The notes: generated by a model from the letters alone, not told the origin. 64,000 nucleotides of DNA from Anaerostipes rhamnosivorans (GCF_005280655.1 NZ_CP040058.1:715001-779000); one strand, 5' to 3'. Positions 17,631-28,149 are shown, counted from the first letter of the stretch. Translations and numbers: made by a program.

Positions 17631-19360
17631 TGGAAGCTATATTACAATACGTGCTTTATCTCGTTATCCTGGTCGCGCTGGCGATTCCGCTTGGAAAATA
17701 TATCGGTAAGATCATGGATGGAGAAACGGTATTTTTATCAAAGATCCTGCGCCCAGTGGAGCGTGGCATTTATAAGATCTTGCATGTAAAAGAAGATGAA
17801 GAGATGGGATGGAAGCGGTACGCGGGAAGCGTGTTTATGTTCAGTATCCTGGCATTGGCCGTGTTGATGCTGATGCACATGTTCCAGGGATTTCTTCCAT
17901 GGAATCCCCAGGGACAGAAGGGAATTTCATGGGATCTGGCATTTAACAATGCGGTGAGCTTTATAACCAATACCAACTGGCAGGCATACAGCGGTGAATC
18001 CACATTGAGTTATTTCACCCAGGCAATGGGACTCACTGTTCAGAACTTTTTATCCGCCGCAGTGGGGATCGCAGTTTTGTTTGCGCTGATCCGGGGATTC
18101 ATCAAAGTCAAGGCTAAAGGCCTGGGAAGTTTCTGGGTCGATCTTACGAGAATCACACTTTACATACTGATCCCGTTATGTATCGTATCTTCCCTGATCC
18201 TTGTCTCCCAGGGAGTGGTACAGAATTTTCATTCCTATGAGACGGTGGATCTGGTAGAGCCCATTACATTAGAGGACGGCACAGAGGTGACACAGCAGAT
18301 CGTACCCCAGGGTCCGGCGGCCAGCCAGATTGCCATCAAGCAGGCAGGGACCAATGGAGGTGGTTTCTTCGGTGTCAATTCCGCACATCCGCTGGAAAAT
18401 CCAACGGCGCTGGCCAATATGGTAGAGATGCTTTCTCTCCTGCTGATCCCGGCAGCCCTGTGCTTTACATTCGGTAGACAGGTAAAAAATAAGAAGCAGG
18501 GATTTGCCATCTTTATGGCCATGTTCCTGATGCTTGCTGTATCGCTGGGTGTGATCGGCTACAACGAACAGATGGGCACACCCCAGCTGGCCAATGAACA
18601 GACAGTGGATCTTGGCACCAACGATCAGCCGGGCGGAAATATGGAAGGAAAAGAGTCCAGATTTGGAATTGCTTCGTCGGCCACATGGGCGGCATTTACC
18701 ACAGCGGCCTCCAATGGGTCAGTCAACTCCATGCATGACAGTTATACGCCGATTGGTGGTATGGTCCCGATGCTTTTGATGCAGCTGGGAGAAGTGGTCT
18801 TCGGAGGCACCGGATGCGGACTTTACGGAATGCTTGGCTTTGCGATTCTGGCAGTCTTCATCGCGGGACTCATGGTAGGGCGGACGCCGGAATTTCTGGG
18901 CAAAAAGATTGAACCGTACGAGATGAAAATGGCAGTTTTGGTCTGCCTTGCCACCCCGGTGGCGATCCTTGTCGGAAGCGGCATCGCAACTTTGCTCCCA
19001 CAGGTGGCAGACAGCTTAAACAATCCGGGAGCCCATGGTTTTTCAGAAGTCCTGTATGCCTATTCATCTGCGGGAGGAAATAATGGTTCGGCATTCGCGG
19101 GATTCGGAGCAGATACCGTATTCTTAAACGTGAGCCTGGGACTGGTCATGCTGTTTGTAAGGTTTCTTCCGATCTTTGCGGTTCTTGCCATCGCGGGAAG
19201 CCTGGTCAAGAAAAAGAAAGTTGCACAGACAGCCGGCACACTTTCCACAACCAATGCCATGTTTGTATTTTTACTGATCCTGGTCGTATTGATCGTGGGA
19301 GCGCTGAGTTTCTTTCCGGCACTGTCTCTAGGACCGATTGCAGAATTTCTTCAGATGTAG
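17630..19360 (+). CDS. kdpA: potassium-transporting ATPase subunit KdpA
   Basis: 576 residues with about ten membrane helices and four pore-loop repeats; the segments FITNTNWQAYSG and KQAGTNGGGFFGVNSAHP mark two of the selectivity-filter regions of this channel-like K+-binding subunit. Start ATG 17630 overlaps the kdpF stop; a GTG at 17627 is in frame. KdpA takes up K+ with micromolar affinity when potassium is scarce. Confidence 0.97.
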   Translation: MEAILQYVLYLVILVALAIPLGKYIGKIMDGETVFLSKILRPVERGIYKILHVKEDEEMGWKRYAGSVFMFSILALAVLMLMHMFQGFLPWNPQGQKGISWDLAFNNAVSFITNTNWQAYSGESTLSYFTQAMGLTVQNFLSAAVGIAVLFALIRGFIKVKAKGLGSFWVDLTRITLYILIPLCIVSSLILVSQGVVQNFHSYETVDLVEPITLEDGTEVTQQIVPQGPAASQIAIKQAGTNGGGFFGVNSAHPLENPTALANMVEMLSLLLIPAALCFTFGRQVKNKKQGFAIFMAMFLMLAVSLGVIGYNEQMGTPQLANEQTVDLGTNDQPGGNMEGKESRFGIASSATWAAFTTAASNGSVNSMHDSYTPIGGMVPMLLMQLGEVVFGGTGCGLYGMLGFAILAVFIAGLMVGRTPEFLGKKIEPYEMKMAVLVCLATPVAILVGSGIATLLPQVADSLNNPGAHGFSEVLYAYSSAGGNNGSAFAGFGADTVFLNVSLGLVMLFVRFLPIFAVLAIAGSLVKKKKVAQTAGTLSTTNAMFVFLLILVVLIVGALSFFPALSLGPIAEFLQM

Positions 19361-19381
19361 AATTTAGAATAGGTGGTTAAT

Positions 19382-21454
19382 ATGATGGAAACAAAAAAGA
19401 AAAGTGCTCTGGCAGACAAAAGTATGCTTTCAAGAGCCGTAAAAGATTCATTTGCAAAGCTTGCCCCAAAGACACAGGTAAAGAATCCGGTCATGATGCT
19501 GGTCTATGTATCCGCAGTGATGACGACCGTTCTCTTCTTTATCTCGCTGGCAGGCATAAAGGACGCTCCTTCCGGGTTTACCCTGGCTATTGCTGTCATT
19601 CTGTGGTTCACCGTGATTTTTGCAAACTTTGCGGAGGCCATAGCCGAGGGCAGGGGAAAAGCACAGGCAGACGCCCTGCGCGCGTCCAAAAAGGATGTGT
19701 CAGCCAATAAGATCCCATCTGCCGATAGGAAGGATCAAGTGACAGTGGTCCCTTCCACCCAGTTAAACAAAGGAGACTTCGTGCTGATCAAGGCGGGAGA
19801 ACAAATCCCTGCCGATGGAGATGTGGTGGACGGAGCAGCCTCCGTGGACGAGAGCGCCATCACCGGCGAATCCGCCCCGGTCATCCGTGAGAGCGGCGGA
19901 GACCGGAGCGCAGTGACCGGAGGAACGACAGTAATCTCCGACTGGATCGTAGTAAAAGTGACCAGTGAACCGGGCAAAAGCTTTATGGATAAGATGATCG
20001 CCATGGTGGAGGGGGCTTCCAGAAAGAAGACCCCAAACGAGATCGCACTGCAGATTTTCCTTGTGGCATTGTCCATTATCTTTATCCTGGTAACCGTGTC
20101 CCTGTATTCCTACTCCGTGTTTTCAGCAAAGCAGGCAGGGGTCCCAAATCCGACCTCCGTTACCTCTCTGGTGGCACTGCTGGTGTGCCTGGCACCGACC
20201 ACCATCGGAGCGCTGCTCTCAGCTATCGGCATTGCGGGGATGAGCCGGCTGAACCAGGCCAATGTGCTGGCCATGAGCGGACGCGCCATTGAGGCGGCCG
20301 GAGATGTCGATACCCTGATGCTTGACAAGACCGGCACGATCACTCTCGGAAACCGCCAGGCCAGTGAATTTATCCCCGTAGACACAAACAGTACCGAAGA
20401 ACTTGCAGACGCGGCCCAGCTGGCTTCCCTTCCGGACGAGACGCCGGAGGGCCGGAGCATTGTAGTGCTGGCAAAAGAACAGTTTGGCTTGAGAGGGAGA
20501 AACTTAAACGAACTTCACATGAAGTTTGTACCATTCTCGGCAAAAACAAGGATGAGCGGGGTGGACTATGACGGCATCCAGATCCGAAAAGGTGCAGCCG
20601 ATGCCATCAAAGAGTATGTGACAAAAGCAGGAGGGATCTTCAGCCCCCAGTGCCAGGAAGTCGTGGACGGGATCGCCAGAAAAGGGGGAACACCTCTGGT
20701 TGTGGCAAAAAATGAGCGGATCCTTGGAGTCATTTACTTAAAGGACATCATCAAACAAGGAGTCAAAGAAAAGTTTGCGGATCTTAGAAAAATGGGAATC
20801 AAGACAGTGATGATCACCGGAGACAACCCGCTGACTGCGGCGGCTATCGCGGCAGAGGCAGGAGTCGATGATTTCCTTGCAGAGGCAACTCCGGAAGGCA
20901 AACTTGATATGATCAGGGAACTGCAGACAAAAGGCCATCTGGTGGCCATGACTGGTGACGGGACCAACGATGCCCCGGCCCTGGCGCAGGCTGATGTGGC
21001 AGTGGCCATGAACACAGGGACCCAGGCCGCAAAAGAGGCGGGAAATATGGTGGACCTGGATTCCTCACCCACGAAACTGATCGATATTGTCAGGATTGGA
21101 AAACAGCTCCTTATGACAAGAGGAAGCCTGACCACGTTCAGTATTGCCAATGACGTAGCAAAATACTTTGCTATTATTCCGGCGATGTTTGTGGGATTAT
21201 ATCCAGGACTGCAGGCATTGAACCTTATGAACCTGCACAGTCCTATGAGCGCCATACTCTCCGCTACCATTTATAATGCGCTGATTATCATTGCGCTGAT
21301 CCCTCTGGCATTAAAGGGGGTCAAATACAGAGAGGTGTCTGCGGGAGCCCTGCTTTCAAGGAACCTGCTGATCTATGGTCTCGGCGGGGTCATCGCACCA
21401 TTTATCTCCATCAAGATCATCGACATTATCATTGTTGCGATGGGTCTGGTCTAA
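19382..21454 (+). CDS. kdpB: potassium-transporting P-type ATPase subunit KdpB
   Basis: 690 residues. P-type ATPase motifs are complete: TGES actuator loop, [10 protein letters not shown] with the phosphorylated aspartate near residue 315, nucleotide-binding KGAAD, and [15 protein letters not shown]. It hydrolyses ATP to drive K+ through KdpA. ATG 19382 (or 19385) follows AGGTGG; an earlier GTG at 19373 overlaps that site and was not used. Confidence 0.97.
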   Translation: MMETKKKSALADKSMLSRAVKDSFAKLAPKTQVKNPVMMLVYVSAVMTTVLFFISLAGIKDAPSGFTLAIAVILWFTVIFANFAEAIAEGRGKAQADALRASKKDVSANKIPSADRKDQVTVVPSTQLNKGDFVLIKAGEQIPADGDVVDGAASVDESAITGESAPVIRESGGDRSAVTGGTTVISDWIVVKVTSEPGKSFMDKMIAMVEGASRKKTPNEIALQIFLVALSIIFILVTVSLYSYSVFSAKQAGVPNPTSVTSLVALLVCLAPTTIGALLSAIGIAGMSRLNQANVLAMSGRAIEAAGDVDTLMLDKTGTITLGNRQASEFIPVDTNSTEELADAAQLASLPDETPEGRSIVVLAKEQFGLRGRNLNELHMKFVPFSAKTRMSGVDYDGIQIRKGAADAIKEYVTKAGGIFSPQCQEVVDGIARKGGTPLVVAKNERILGVIYLKDIIKQGVKEKFADLRKMGIKTVMITGDNPLTAAAIAAEAGVDDFLAEATPEGKLDMIRELQTKGHLVAMTGDGTNDAPALAQADVAVAMNTGTQAAKEAGNMVDLDSSPTKLIDIVRIGKQLLMTRGSLTTFSIANDVAKYFAIIPAMFVGLYPGLQALNLMNLHSPMSAILSATIYNALIIIALIPLALKGVKYREVSAGALLSRNLLIYGLGGVIAPFISIKIIDIIIVAMGLV

Positions 21455-21474
21455 AGAAAGGATGTTATTGAGTT

Positions 21475-22113
21475 ATGAAGAATATAGTGAAGGATTATCT
21501 GCCCAAGGCGGCGTTGATTTTATTGATCTTTTCCATCATATGCGGACTGTTTTATACATTAGCCATCACCGGCATCGCACAGCTTTTGTTTCCAGATAAG
21601 GCCAACGGAAGCATCGTGGAAGTCAACGGAAAGAAATATGGGTGTGAGCTTCTGGCCCAGCAGTTCAACGATGAAAAGCATATGTGGGGAAGGATCATGA
21701 ACGTGGATACAGAGACATTCACAGACAAGGACGGCAGGCCGGTCATGTATGCATCGCCGTCAAACCTGACACCTGCAGGGGAAACCAAAGGGAAAAAGAC
21801 CGATGAAAAACGGATGAAAGAGCTGGTGGCTGACCGTGTTGCTATGATCAAAAAGGCAAATCCAGAGCAGGCCGGCAAGAAGGTGCCGGTGGACCTGGTT
21901 ACCTGTTCCGGCAGCGGACTGGATCCTGGGATCTCTGTGGCAGCAGCCAAGTATCAGATTCCACGTCTTGCCAGGACCACAGGAAAATCAGAGAAGGAAA
22001 TTCAGAAGATCGTCGACAAATATACCACTCACAAATTTCTTGGAATTTTTGGGGAAGAAAATGTCAATGTTCTGAAAGTCAATCTGGCTCTGGAAGGAAT
22101 TTTAAAATCATAG
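21475..22113 (+). CDS. kdpC: potassium-transporting ATPase subunit KdpC
   Basis: 212 residues with one N-terminal membrane helix (LILLIFSIICGLFYTLAITG) and a soluble extracytoplasmic domain containing NGKKYGCELLAQQF and VPVDLVTCSGSGLDP, hallmarks of KdpC. It completes the KdpFABC pump. Ribosome site AAAGGA. A large hairpin lies between this gene and kdpD. Confidence 0.96.
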   Translation: MKNIVKDYLPKAALILLIFSIICGLFYTLAITGIAQLLFPDKANGSIVEVNGKKYGCELLAQQFNDEKHMWGRIMNVDTETFTDKDGRPVMYASPSNLTPAGETKGKKTDEKRMKELVADRVAMIKKANPEQAGKKVPVDLVTCSGSGLDPGISVAAAKYQIPRLARTTGKSEKEIQKIVDKYTTHKFLGIFGEENVNVLKVNLALEGILKS

Positions 22114-22131
22114 AGAATCTGTCTTTGATGG

Positions 22132-22178
22132 ATAGAATAAAGCCTTACCATGGAGTATAATCCATGGTAAGGTTCTAT
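22132..22178. terminator. hairpin between kdpC and kdpD
   Basis: Perfect twelve-base stem CCTTACCATGGA / TCCATGGTAAGG with a six-base loop (22143-22172), extended by ATAGAA / TTCTAT outside a small bulge. The following bases are TTCTATGTGTTT rather than a clean T run, so it may be a weak terminator or an RNA processing/stability element that sets the ratio of pump to sensor. Confidence 0.5.
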
Positions 22179-22198
22179 GTGTTTAGGGAGGAAATGAA

Positions 22199-24907
22199 AT
22201 GAAAGAAGAAACACGCCGGGATCCGGATCGGATTTTGAAACAGATCCGCCAGGAAGAACAGGAACAGAAAAGAGAGCGGGGCAAGCTTAAAATATTTTTT
22301 GGTTATGCCGCTGGGGTGGGGAAGACTTACGCTATGTTAAAGGCAGCCCATGAGACATTGGCACAGGGGACTGATACCGTGGCAGGATATATCGAACCTC
22401 ATACCAGACCTGAGACAATGGCTCTGCTTAAGGGTCTTGAAGTCATACCGGTAAGGGAGATTGAATATAACGGCATGAAGCTTCGGGAGCTGGATCTGGA
22501 CGGTGTCATCAAAAGGCATCCGCAGCTGGTGCTGGTGGATGAGCTGGCTCACACGAACGGCGTGGGATGCCGGCATAAAAAGAGATACCAGGATGTGGAA
22601 GAGATCTTGAAGGCAGGGATTGATGTGTATACCACAGTCAATGTCCAGCACATCGAAAGCCTGAACGACATTGTGGCGTCCATCACAGGAGTGATCGTGA
22701 GAGAGAGGATTCCTGACAGTGTGTTTGACAACGCGGATTCTGTGGAACTGGCGGATATAGAGCCGGAGGACCTCTTAAAGCGTCTGAAGGCCGGAAAGAT
22801 CTACCGTGAAACCCAGGCCGGAAAGGCCATGGAGAACTTTTTTATAGAGAGCAACCTTGTGGCGCTGAGAGAGATCGCGCTCAGGAGGACAGCGGATAGG
22901 GTGAACCATATTTCCGAACAGCAGAAGGAGCAGGAGGGAAAAGAGGGATATTATACGGATGAACATATTCTCATCTGCTTGTCACCGTCCCCTTCCAACC
23001 AGCGTGTGATCCGCACTGCGTCAAGAATGAGCAGGGCATTTCACGGAAAGTTCACGGCGGTCTTTGTAAAGACAGAGGCTGCGGATAAGATTTCTCCGGA
23101 AGATGAAAAGAGGCTGGTGGAAAATGTGCGCCTTGCCGAACAGCTGGGGGCCAAGATCACTACCATTTTCGGGGAGGATATCCCGGAACAGATCGCAGGT
23201 TATGCAAAGGCGTCAGGGGTCTCCAAGATCGTCATCGGGCGGTCTATGAATCGGAGGGTTTTTTCAGCCAGACATAACTTTGCAGACAGGCTCTCAGCAT
23301 TGGCGCCGAATCTGGATATTTATATCATACCGGACCAACAGGCCGCACCTGACTCAGCAAAAAAGGTAATCTGGAAGAAAGAGAAGGTCAGGGTGACCAC
23401 ACAGGATGTGCTGAAGACGACAGGCATATTTCTGGCGGTCACCTTCCTGGGCTTGTGGTTTCAGAGCATCGGCTTCAGCGAGTCCAACACGATCACCATC
23501 TATATTCTGGGAACTCTCATCACTGCACTTGTAACGGAGTACAGATTTTACAGCCTTATATTTTCTGTGTGCAGTGTTTTAGTCTTTAATTTTCTGTTCA
23601 TCCAGCCGGTGTTTACGTTCAACGCCTACGGCAGCGGCTATCCGGTGACCTTTGCTATCATGCTTTTGTCCGCCCTGATCACAGGAAATCTTATGACAAG
23701 GGTAAAGCAGCAGGCCAGAGCCGCATCCATCCAGGCCTACCGCACGGGCATTCTGCTGGAGACAAACCGCAGGCTTCAAAATGCAGATGACCGGGAGGCG
23801 ATCATTGAGCTTTCTTCCAGACAGATGACAAGACTTTTAGACCGTGCTATTATTTTTTACGAGGCTGAGGACGGTAAACTTCTGGAGCCAAGAGCCTTTG
23901 GGGATGATGCTGGGACGGACCTGAGCAAATATCTGACCCATGAGGAGAAGGCTGTGGCAGAATGGGTGCAGAAAAATAATAAGCATGCAGGGGCCACCAC
24001 GGACACTCTTCCAGGTTCCAACGGCCTATATCTGGCAGTGAGGAGTGACGAGAACGTACACGGGGTCATCGGGATCTGCCTTGAGAAGACTAAGCTTGAG
24101 ACCTTTGAGAAAGAGCTTATGATCTCCATGCTGGATGAGATCGGGCTGGCTCTGGAGAAAGACCAGATCGCTGCAAAACAAAAGGAGGCGGAATTAAAGG
24201 CCCAGAGGGAAGAGTTCAGGGCCAACCTGCTCCGTTCCATCTCCCACGACCTGAGGACACCGCTCACAAGCATCTCGGGAAACGCAGGCGTCCTAAGGCA
24301 GAATTCGGACCACCTGTCTGAAGAAAAGAAGCAGGAGTTATACACGGACATCTATGATGATGCCATGTGGCTGATCAATCTGGTGGAGAATCTGCTGTCC
24401 GTCACCAGAATAGAAAATGGAACCATGAAGATTGAAAAGGAGCCGGAGATCGTGGAGGAAGTGATCTTGGAAGCGATGAAACATATCGACAGAAGAAAGA
24501 GTGAACATCATGTCCAGATTCATATGGATGACGATATGATGATGGCAGATATGGATGCCAGATTGATGATCCAGGTGATCATCAACCTGGTAGACAATGC
24601 CATCAAGTATACAAAAGAAGGCTCCAACATTGATATTTCAGCAGTGAAGAAGGGCCGGAAGGTGGTCATTGAGGTGTCTGATGACGGGGAGGGTATTTCC
24701 GATGAGGCAAAAGCCAAGCTGTTTGATATGTTTTATACGGGAAATAAGATCGCAGCGGACAGCCGGCGGAGTATGGGCATGGGTCTTGCCCTGTGCAGAT
24801 CCATCATCCAGGCTCACGGAGGCACAATAAGTGTCAGGGATAATAAGCCGAAAGGTACCGTATTTTCATTTGAGCTGCAGGCTGAGGAGGTAATTGTACA
24901 TGGATAA
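22199..24907 (+). CDS. kdpD: full-length KdpD sensor kinase
   Basis: 902 residues, the usual KdpD size. Order: N-terminal KdpD domain with Walker A GYAAGVGKT (about 35-43) and LVDELAHTN, a universal-stress-protein-like domain (about 250-380), four membrane helices (DUF4118, about 400-500), GAF-like domain, then histidine kinase core with SHDLRTP (H near 683) and a HATPase region (NLVDNAIKYT, DDGEGI, GMGLALC). It senses potassium limitation or ionic stress and phosphorylates KdpE. ATG 22199 follows AGGAGG. The 3' end overlaps kdpE by eight bases. Confidence 0.96.
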   Translation: MKEETRRDPDRILKQIRQEEQEQKRERGKLKIFFGYAAGVGKTYAMLKAAHETLAQGTDTVAGYIEPHTRPETMALLKGLEVIPVREIEYNGMKLRELDLDGVIKRHPQLVLVDELAHTNGVGCRHKKRYQDVEEILKAGIDVYTTVNVQHIESLNDIVASITGVIVRERIPDSVFDNADSVELADIEPEDLLKRLKAGKIYRETQAGKAMENFFIESNLVALREIALRRTADRVNHISEQQKEQEGKEGYYTDEHILICLSPSPSNQRVIRTASRMSRAFHGKFTAVFVKTEAADKISPEDEKRLVENVRLAEQLGAKITTIFGEDIPEQIAGYAKASGVSKIVIGRSMNRRVFSARHNFADRLSALAPNLDIYIIPDQQAAPDSAKKVIWKKEKVRVTTQDVLKTTGIFLAVTFLGLWFQSIGFSESNTITIYILGTLITALVTEYRFYSLIFSVCSVLVFNFLFIQPVFTFNAYGSGYPVTFAIMLLSALITGNLMTRVKQQARAASIQAYRTGILLETNRRLQNADDREAIIELSSRQMTRLLDRAIIFYEAEDGKLLEPRAFGDDAGTDLSKYLTHEEKAVAEWVQKNNKHAGATTDTLPGSNGLYLAVRSDENVHGVIGICLEKTKLETFEKELMISMLDEIGLALEKDQIAAKQKEAELKAQREEFRANLLRSISHDLRTPLTSISGNAGVLRQNSDHLSEEKKQELYTDIYDDAMWLINLVENLLSVTRIENGTMKIEKEPEIVEEVILEAMKHIDRRKSEHHVQIHMDDDMMMADMDARLMIQVIINLVDNAIKYTKEGSNIDISAVKKGRKVVIEVSDDGEGISDEAKAKLFDMFYTGNKIAADSRRSMGMGLALCRSIIQAHGGTISVRDNKPKGTVFSFELQAEEVIVHG

Positions 24908-25598
24908 ACCATTGATCCTCGTTGTGGAGGACGACAAAGCAGTAAAGAATCTGATCACCACCACACTGGATATTGAGGGATACCGCTACCACACCGCATC
25001 CCGGGGTCAGGAGGCCCTTGTGGAGGCGGTTTCCCAGACACCGGATCTCATGCTCCTGGACCTGGGTCTTCCGGACATGGACGGCATGGAGATCATCAGG
25101 AAGGTGAGGAGCTGGTCTAAGATGCCGATCATTGTCGTCAGTGCCAGAAGCGATGACGGTGACAAGATCGACGCCCTCAACGCAGGGGCCGACGATTATC
25201 TGACAAAACCGTTTAACGTGGAGGAGCTGCTGGCAAGGCTTAGAGTCAGCCTGAGAAGAATGAAAGATTTTACGGAAAACTCCCAGGAGGAGGCTGTGTT
25301 TCTCAACGGCGGCCTTGTGATTGACTATAGTTCTGGCTGCGTTTCCCTGGACGGAAATGAGCTCCACCTGACGCCCATTGAATACAAGCTTCTCTGCCTT
25401 TTGGCAAGAAACGTGGGCAAGGTTCTGACTCATAATTATATTTTAAACCATGTGTGGAAAAGCGCCCTGGACAGTGATGTGACATCGCTCAGGGTCTATA
25501 TGGCAAACCTAAGGAAAAAGATCGAGGCGGATACCTCCCATCCCAAATATATTCAGACCCATGTGGGGATCGGCTACCGGATGCTGAAGATAGGTTAA
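24900..25598 (+). CDS. kdpE: KdpE response regulator
   Basis: 232 residues: receiver domain (VVEDD acidic pocket, phosphorylated Asp in MLLDLGLPDMDG near residue 52, TKPF lysine) and an OmpR-type winged helix (HLTPIEYKLL, VWKSALDSDVTSLRVYMANLRKKI). Start ATG 24900 lies within the end of kdpD behind GAGGAGG. It should activate the kdp promoter. Followed after 11 bases by a second kinase gene. Confidence 0.94.
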   Translation: MDKPLILVVEDDKAVKNLITTTLDIEGYRYHTASRGQEALVEAVSQTPDLMLLDLGLPDMDGMEIIRKVRSWSKMPIIVVSARSDDGDKIDALNAGADDYLTKPFNVEELLARLRVSLRRMKDFTENSQEEAVFLNGGLVIDYSSGCVSLDGNELHLTPIEYKLLCLLARNVGKVLTHNYILNHVWKSALDSDVTSLRVYMANLRKKIEADTSHPKYIQTHVGIGYRMLKIG

Positions 25599-25609
25599 GG
25601 AGGGACATT

Positions 25610-26707
25610 ATGCAGACAAAAGAAGACAAGGAGCCAATGCTTTGGCAGTTCTTGGTCATGGCAGGGTTCCTCCTGCTGGCTTCCGCCGTGGGGATCATTT
25701 TCAGGGAAATGAAGTTTCAGGAATCCAACATTGTGATCGTTTACATGCTGTCCGTGCTGATGACATCCAGATTCACAAAGGGTTACGTGTTTGGGCTTAC
25801 GGCCTCCGTCATCGCCACGTTTCTATTTAACTGGCTGTTCACAAGGCCATACTACTCTTTTGCCGTCTATAATCCGGGGTATCTGATCACATTTGTGATC
25901 ATGACCATTACCGCCATCTTTACCAGCGCCCTGACAACCAGAGTGAAGGAGGACGCGGTGAGAGCGCAGGAGAAGGAGGCGGAGATAGAGCAGGAGAGGT
26001 ACCGGGGGAATCTTCTGCGGGCCATCTCCCATGATCTGAGAACCCCATTGTCAGGCATCATGGGTACTTCTGAAATGCTCATCGGTATGACAGACAAAGA
26101 CGACCCGTGCCATGAGATGGCTGCGGGAATTCACAAGGATGCGGACTGGCTGCATTCCCTGGTAGAAAATATTTTAAGCCTCACAAGGCTCCAGGACGGA
26201 CGGCTGAATATTAAAAAAGAGCCGGAAGCTTTGGAGGAAGTCATTGGGGGAGCCATTGCGGTCATTGGAAAAAGGGCTCCCGAGCATGAGATCCAGGTAG
26301 AAATGCCGGAGGAATTTCTTTTGATTCCCATGGATGCCAGGCTCATGGAGCAGGTGTTTGTAAATCTTCTGGACAATGCGGTAAAGCATTCAAGACCGGA
26401 GGAGCCGGTCACTGTCTCTGTAAAAGCCCCGGAACACGAAGGCATGGTAACGATCACAGTGGCGGACCGGGGAGAAGGAATCTCAGAAGAGGATCTTCCG
26501 AAGATCTTTGAGACCTTTTATACTTCCAGTACAAGAGAAACAGATTCCAAACAGGGGATCGGCCTCGGCCTTGCTATCTGTGATACGATCATAAAAGCAC
26601 ATGGAGGAACGATAAAAGCAGGAAACCGCCCGGACGGCAAAGGTGCTGTTTTCACTTTTACGGTTCCATGGAACAAGGAGGAAAGAAACAATGGAGCATT
26701 ATCATGA
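25610..26707 (+). CDS. short KdpD-like histidine kinase
   Basis: 365 residues. It has the four-helix DUF4118 membrane domain of KdpD (about 12-115), then a histidine kinase core with SHDLRTP (H141), NLLDNAVKHS, DRGEGI and GLGLAIC. It lacks the N-terminal KdpD ATP-binding and USP-like regions and the GAF domain. That is not a simple truncation artefact: it has its own ribosome site (AAGGAGGG) and an intact frame. The likely role is sensing a related membrane or ion signal, or modulating Kdp signalling. Stop overlaps the next regulator by 17 bases. Confidence 0.88.
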   Translation: MQTKEDKEPMLWQFLVMAGFLLLASAVGIIFREMKFQESNIVIVYMLSVLMTSRFTKGYVFGLTASVIATFLFNWLFTRPYYSFAVYNPGYLITFVIMTITAIFTSALTTRVKEDAVRAQEKEAEIEQERYRGNLLRAISHDLRTPLSGIMGTSEMLIGMTDKDDPCHEMAAGIHKDADWLHSLVENILSLTRLQDGRLNIKKEPEALEEVIGGAIAVIGKRAPEHEIQVEMPEEFLLIPMDARLMEQVFVNLLDNAVKHSRPEEPVTVSVKAPEHEGMVTITVADRGEGISEEDLPKIFETFYTSSTRETDSKQGIGLGLAICDTIIKAHGGTIKAGNRPDGKGAVFTFTVPWNKEERNNGALS

Positions 26708-27389
26708 ACGCATTCTTATTGTGGAGGATGATCCCCAGATCCGCAATTTTATCAGTTATGCCCTGAAGCGTGAGGGCTTTGAATGTATCACGGCAAACTC
26801 CGGCGAGAGTGCCCTGAATGCGCTTGTCTCAGAGCCTGTGGATATGATGCTTCTGGATTTGGGCCTTCCGAAAATGGACGGTATGGATGTTTTAAAGAAC
26901 GTCAGGGATTGGTCGGAGATGCCGGTGATCATCGTATCGGCAAGGGACCAGGACAGGGAAAAGGCTGCGGCCCTGGATGCAGGTGCCGATGATTACCTGA
27001 CCAAACCATTCTCTGCCACGGAACTGCTGGCGAGGATCCGGGTGGCATTCCGCCATTACTATAAGGGAACAAAAGCAAAGGAACAGACGTCCTTTCAAGT
27101 GGGCGGACTGCGGCTGGATATCCAGAAACGGGCCGTTTCCCTGGATGGGAAGATTCTGCATCTGACACCAATGGAATATCAGCTTCTGGTCCTGCTCTTT
27201 AAAAATATGGGTCGGGTGCTCACTACCACCTATATCATCCGGGAGATATGGGGTGAAGGTTATGGAAGGGACACTCAGGCCCTGAGGGCCCTGATGGCGG
27301 CCCTCAGGAGAAAAATAGAAAAGACACCGGCCAAACCGAGGTATATCATAACGGAGATCGGAGTGGGCTACCGGCTGGTAGATGAGTGA
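26691..27389 (+). CDS. second KdpE-like response regulator
   Basis: 232 residues, receiver (VEDDPQIRNF, Asp in MLLDLGLPKMDG, TKPF) plus OmpR winged helix (HLTPMEYQLL, EIWGEGYGRDTQALRALMAALRRKI). It looks paralogous to the KdpE encoded 1.8 kb upstream. ATG 26691 follows AAGGAGG inside the preceding kinase gene, so the pair is translationally coupled. The DNA-recognition helix differs from the first KdpE, so targets may differ. Convergent with the EFR1 gene seven bases away. Confidence 0.9.
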   Translation: MEHYHERILIVEDDPQIRNFISYALKREGFECITANSGESALNALVSEPVDMMLLDLGLPKMDGMDVLKNVRDWSEMPVIIVSARDQDREKAAALDAGADDYLTKPFSATELLARIRVAFRHYYKGTKAKEQTSFQVGGLRLDIQKRAVSLDGKILHLTPMEYQLLVLLFKNMGRVLTTTYIIREIWGEGYGRDTQALRALMAALRRKIEKTPAKPRYIITEIGVGYRLVDE

Positions 27390-27396
27390 AAAAGAC

Positions 27397-28149
27397 CTAA
27401 CTATGTTTGGGGCAGCGGTACCGGATCAGGTTCCTGGTGTGGCTGCCATATTCTACTGCCCCGGCAGGACAGCGGCAGATACATGCCATACAGTGGGTAC
27501 AATGGTTTCCCCATACAGCCTTTCCATCTGTAACAGAGATATTATTTAGCGGACAGACCTTTTCACACAATCCACAGGAGATGCATTTTTCTGTGGAATA
27601 AAACTTTTTTGCATGGATAAAGACAGGGTAATAAATGTCATTTATGATACCACTGCTTAATCTGTCCTTCAGAGTGATGGCAGGCTGTATATATGTCTCC
27701 CTGTTTTTTATCAGGTGCGCTGTCTCAGCTATGACTGGTTCCGCTCTGTTAATGATTTCCAGTGCCTCCTCTTGTGCCGGCGCTTGAAAAAGAGCAATAT
27801 AATTTTCCGGCATGATGACAGGGATACATCCCTGAAAGCTTAATCCTTTGCCTGAGCATAACTTCTTTATATAGGAAGCCGCATTTCCGATACTTCCCCC
27901 GCACGTCATAACAAAGTAAATATCCCTGGCCCCGCTGAGTTTTGTATTAGACATCCACTCCTGTACAATCCGGGGAATTCTCCATCCATAAGTGGGAGTG
28001 ACAATAACCCAGGGTTTCTCTGAAGACAAACCGCCGTAATCGCGGCTGCGGATTTTCTGAAACAGATTGACTGCTTCATCTTGTAACTCCTGGGCAAGCC
28101 GCTTTGCTGTATATTCACTGTTACCTGTTCCTGAAAAATATAAGATCAT
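27397..28149 (-). CDS. EFR1-type flavodoxin-ferredoxin fusion
   Basis: 250 residues. N-terminal flavodoxin-like domain (YFSGTGNSEYTAKRL phosphate loop, about 1-170) and a C-terminal ferredoxin with two [4Fe-4S] motifs, CISCGLCEKVCP and CTHCMACICRCP. Such clostridial proteins are assumed to shuttle electrons in the cytoplasm, with no defined partner. It is the last gene of a three-gene minus-strand group with an ArsR regulator and a ferredoxin-nitroreductase. Confidence 0.9.
   Translation of the reverse strand: MILYFSGTGNSEYTAKRLAQELQDEAVNLFQKIRSRDYGGLSSEKPWVIVTPTYGWRIPRIVQEWMSNTKLSGARDIYFVMTCGGSIGNAASYIKKLCSGKGLSFQGCIPVIMPENYIALFQAPAQEEALEIINRAEPVIAETAHLIKNRETYIQPAITLKDRLSSGIINDIYYPVFIHAKKFYSTEKCISCGLCEKVCPLNNISVTDGKAVWGNHCTHCMACICRCPAGAVEYGSHTRNLIRYRCPKHS

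Noticed and set aside
20734-21270. 178-codon minus-strand frame inside kdpB
   Set aside because: Fully inside a conserved ATPase gene; no start signal.
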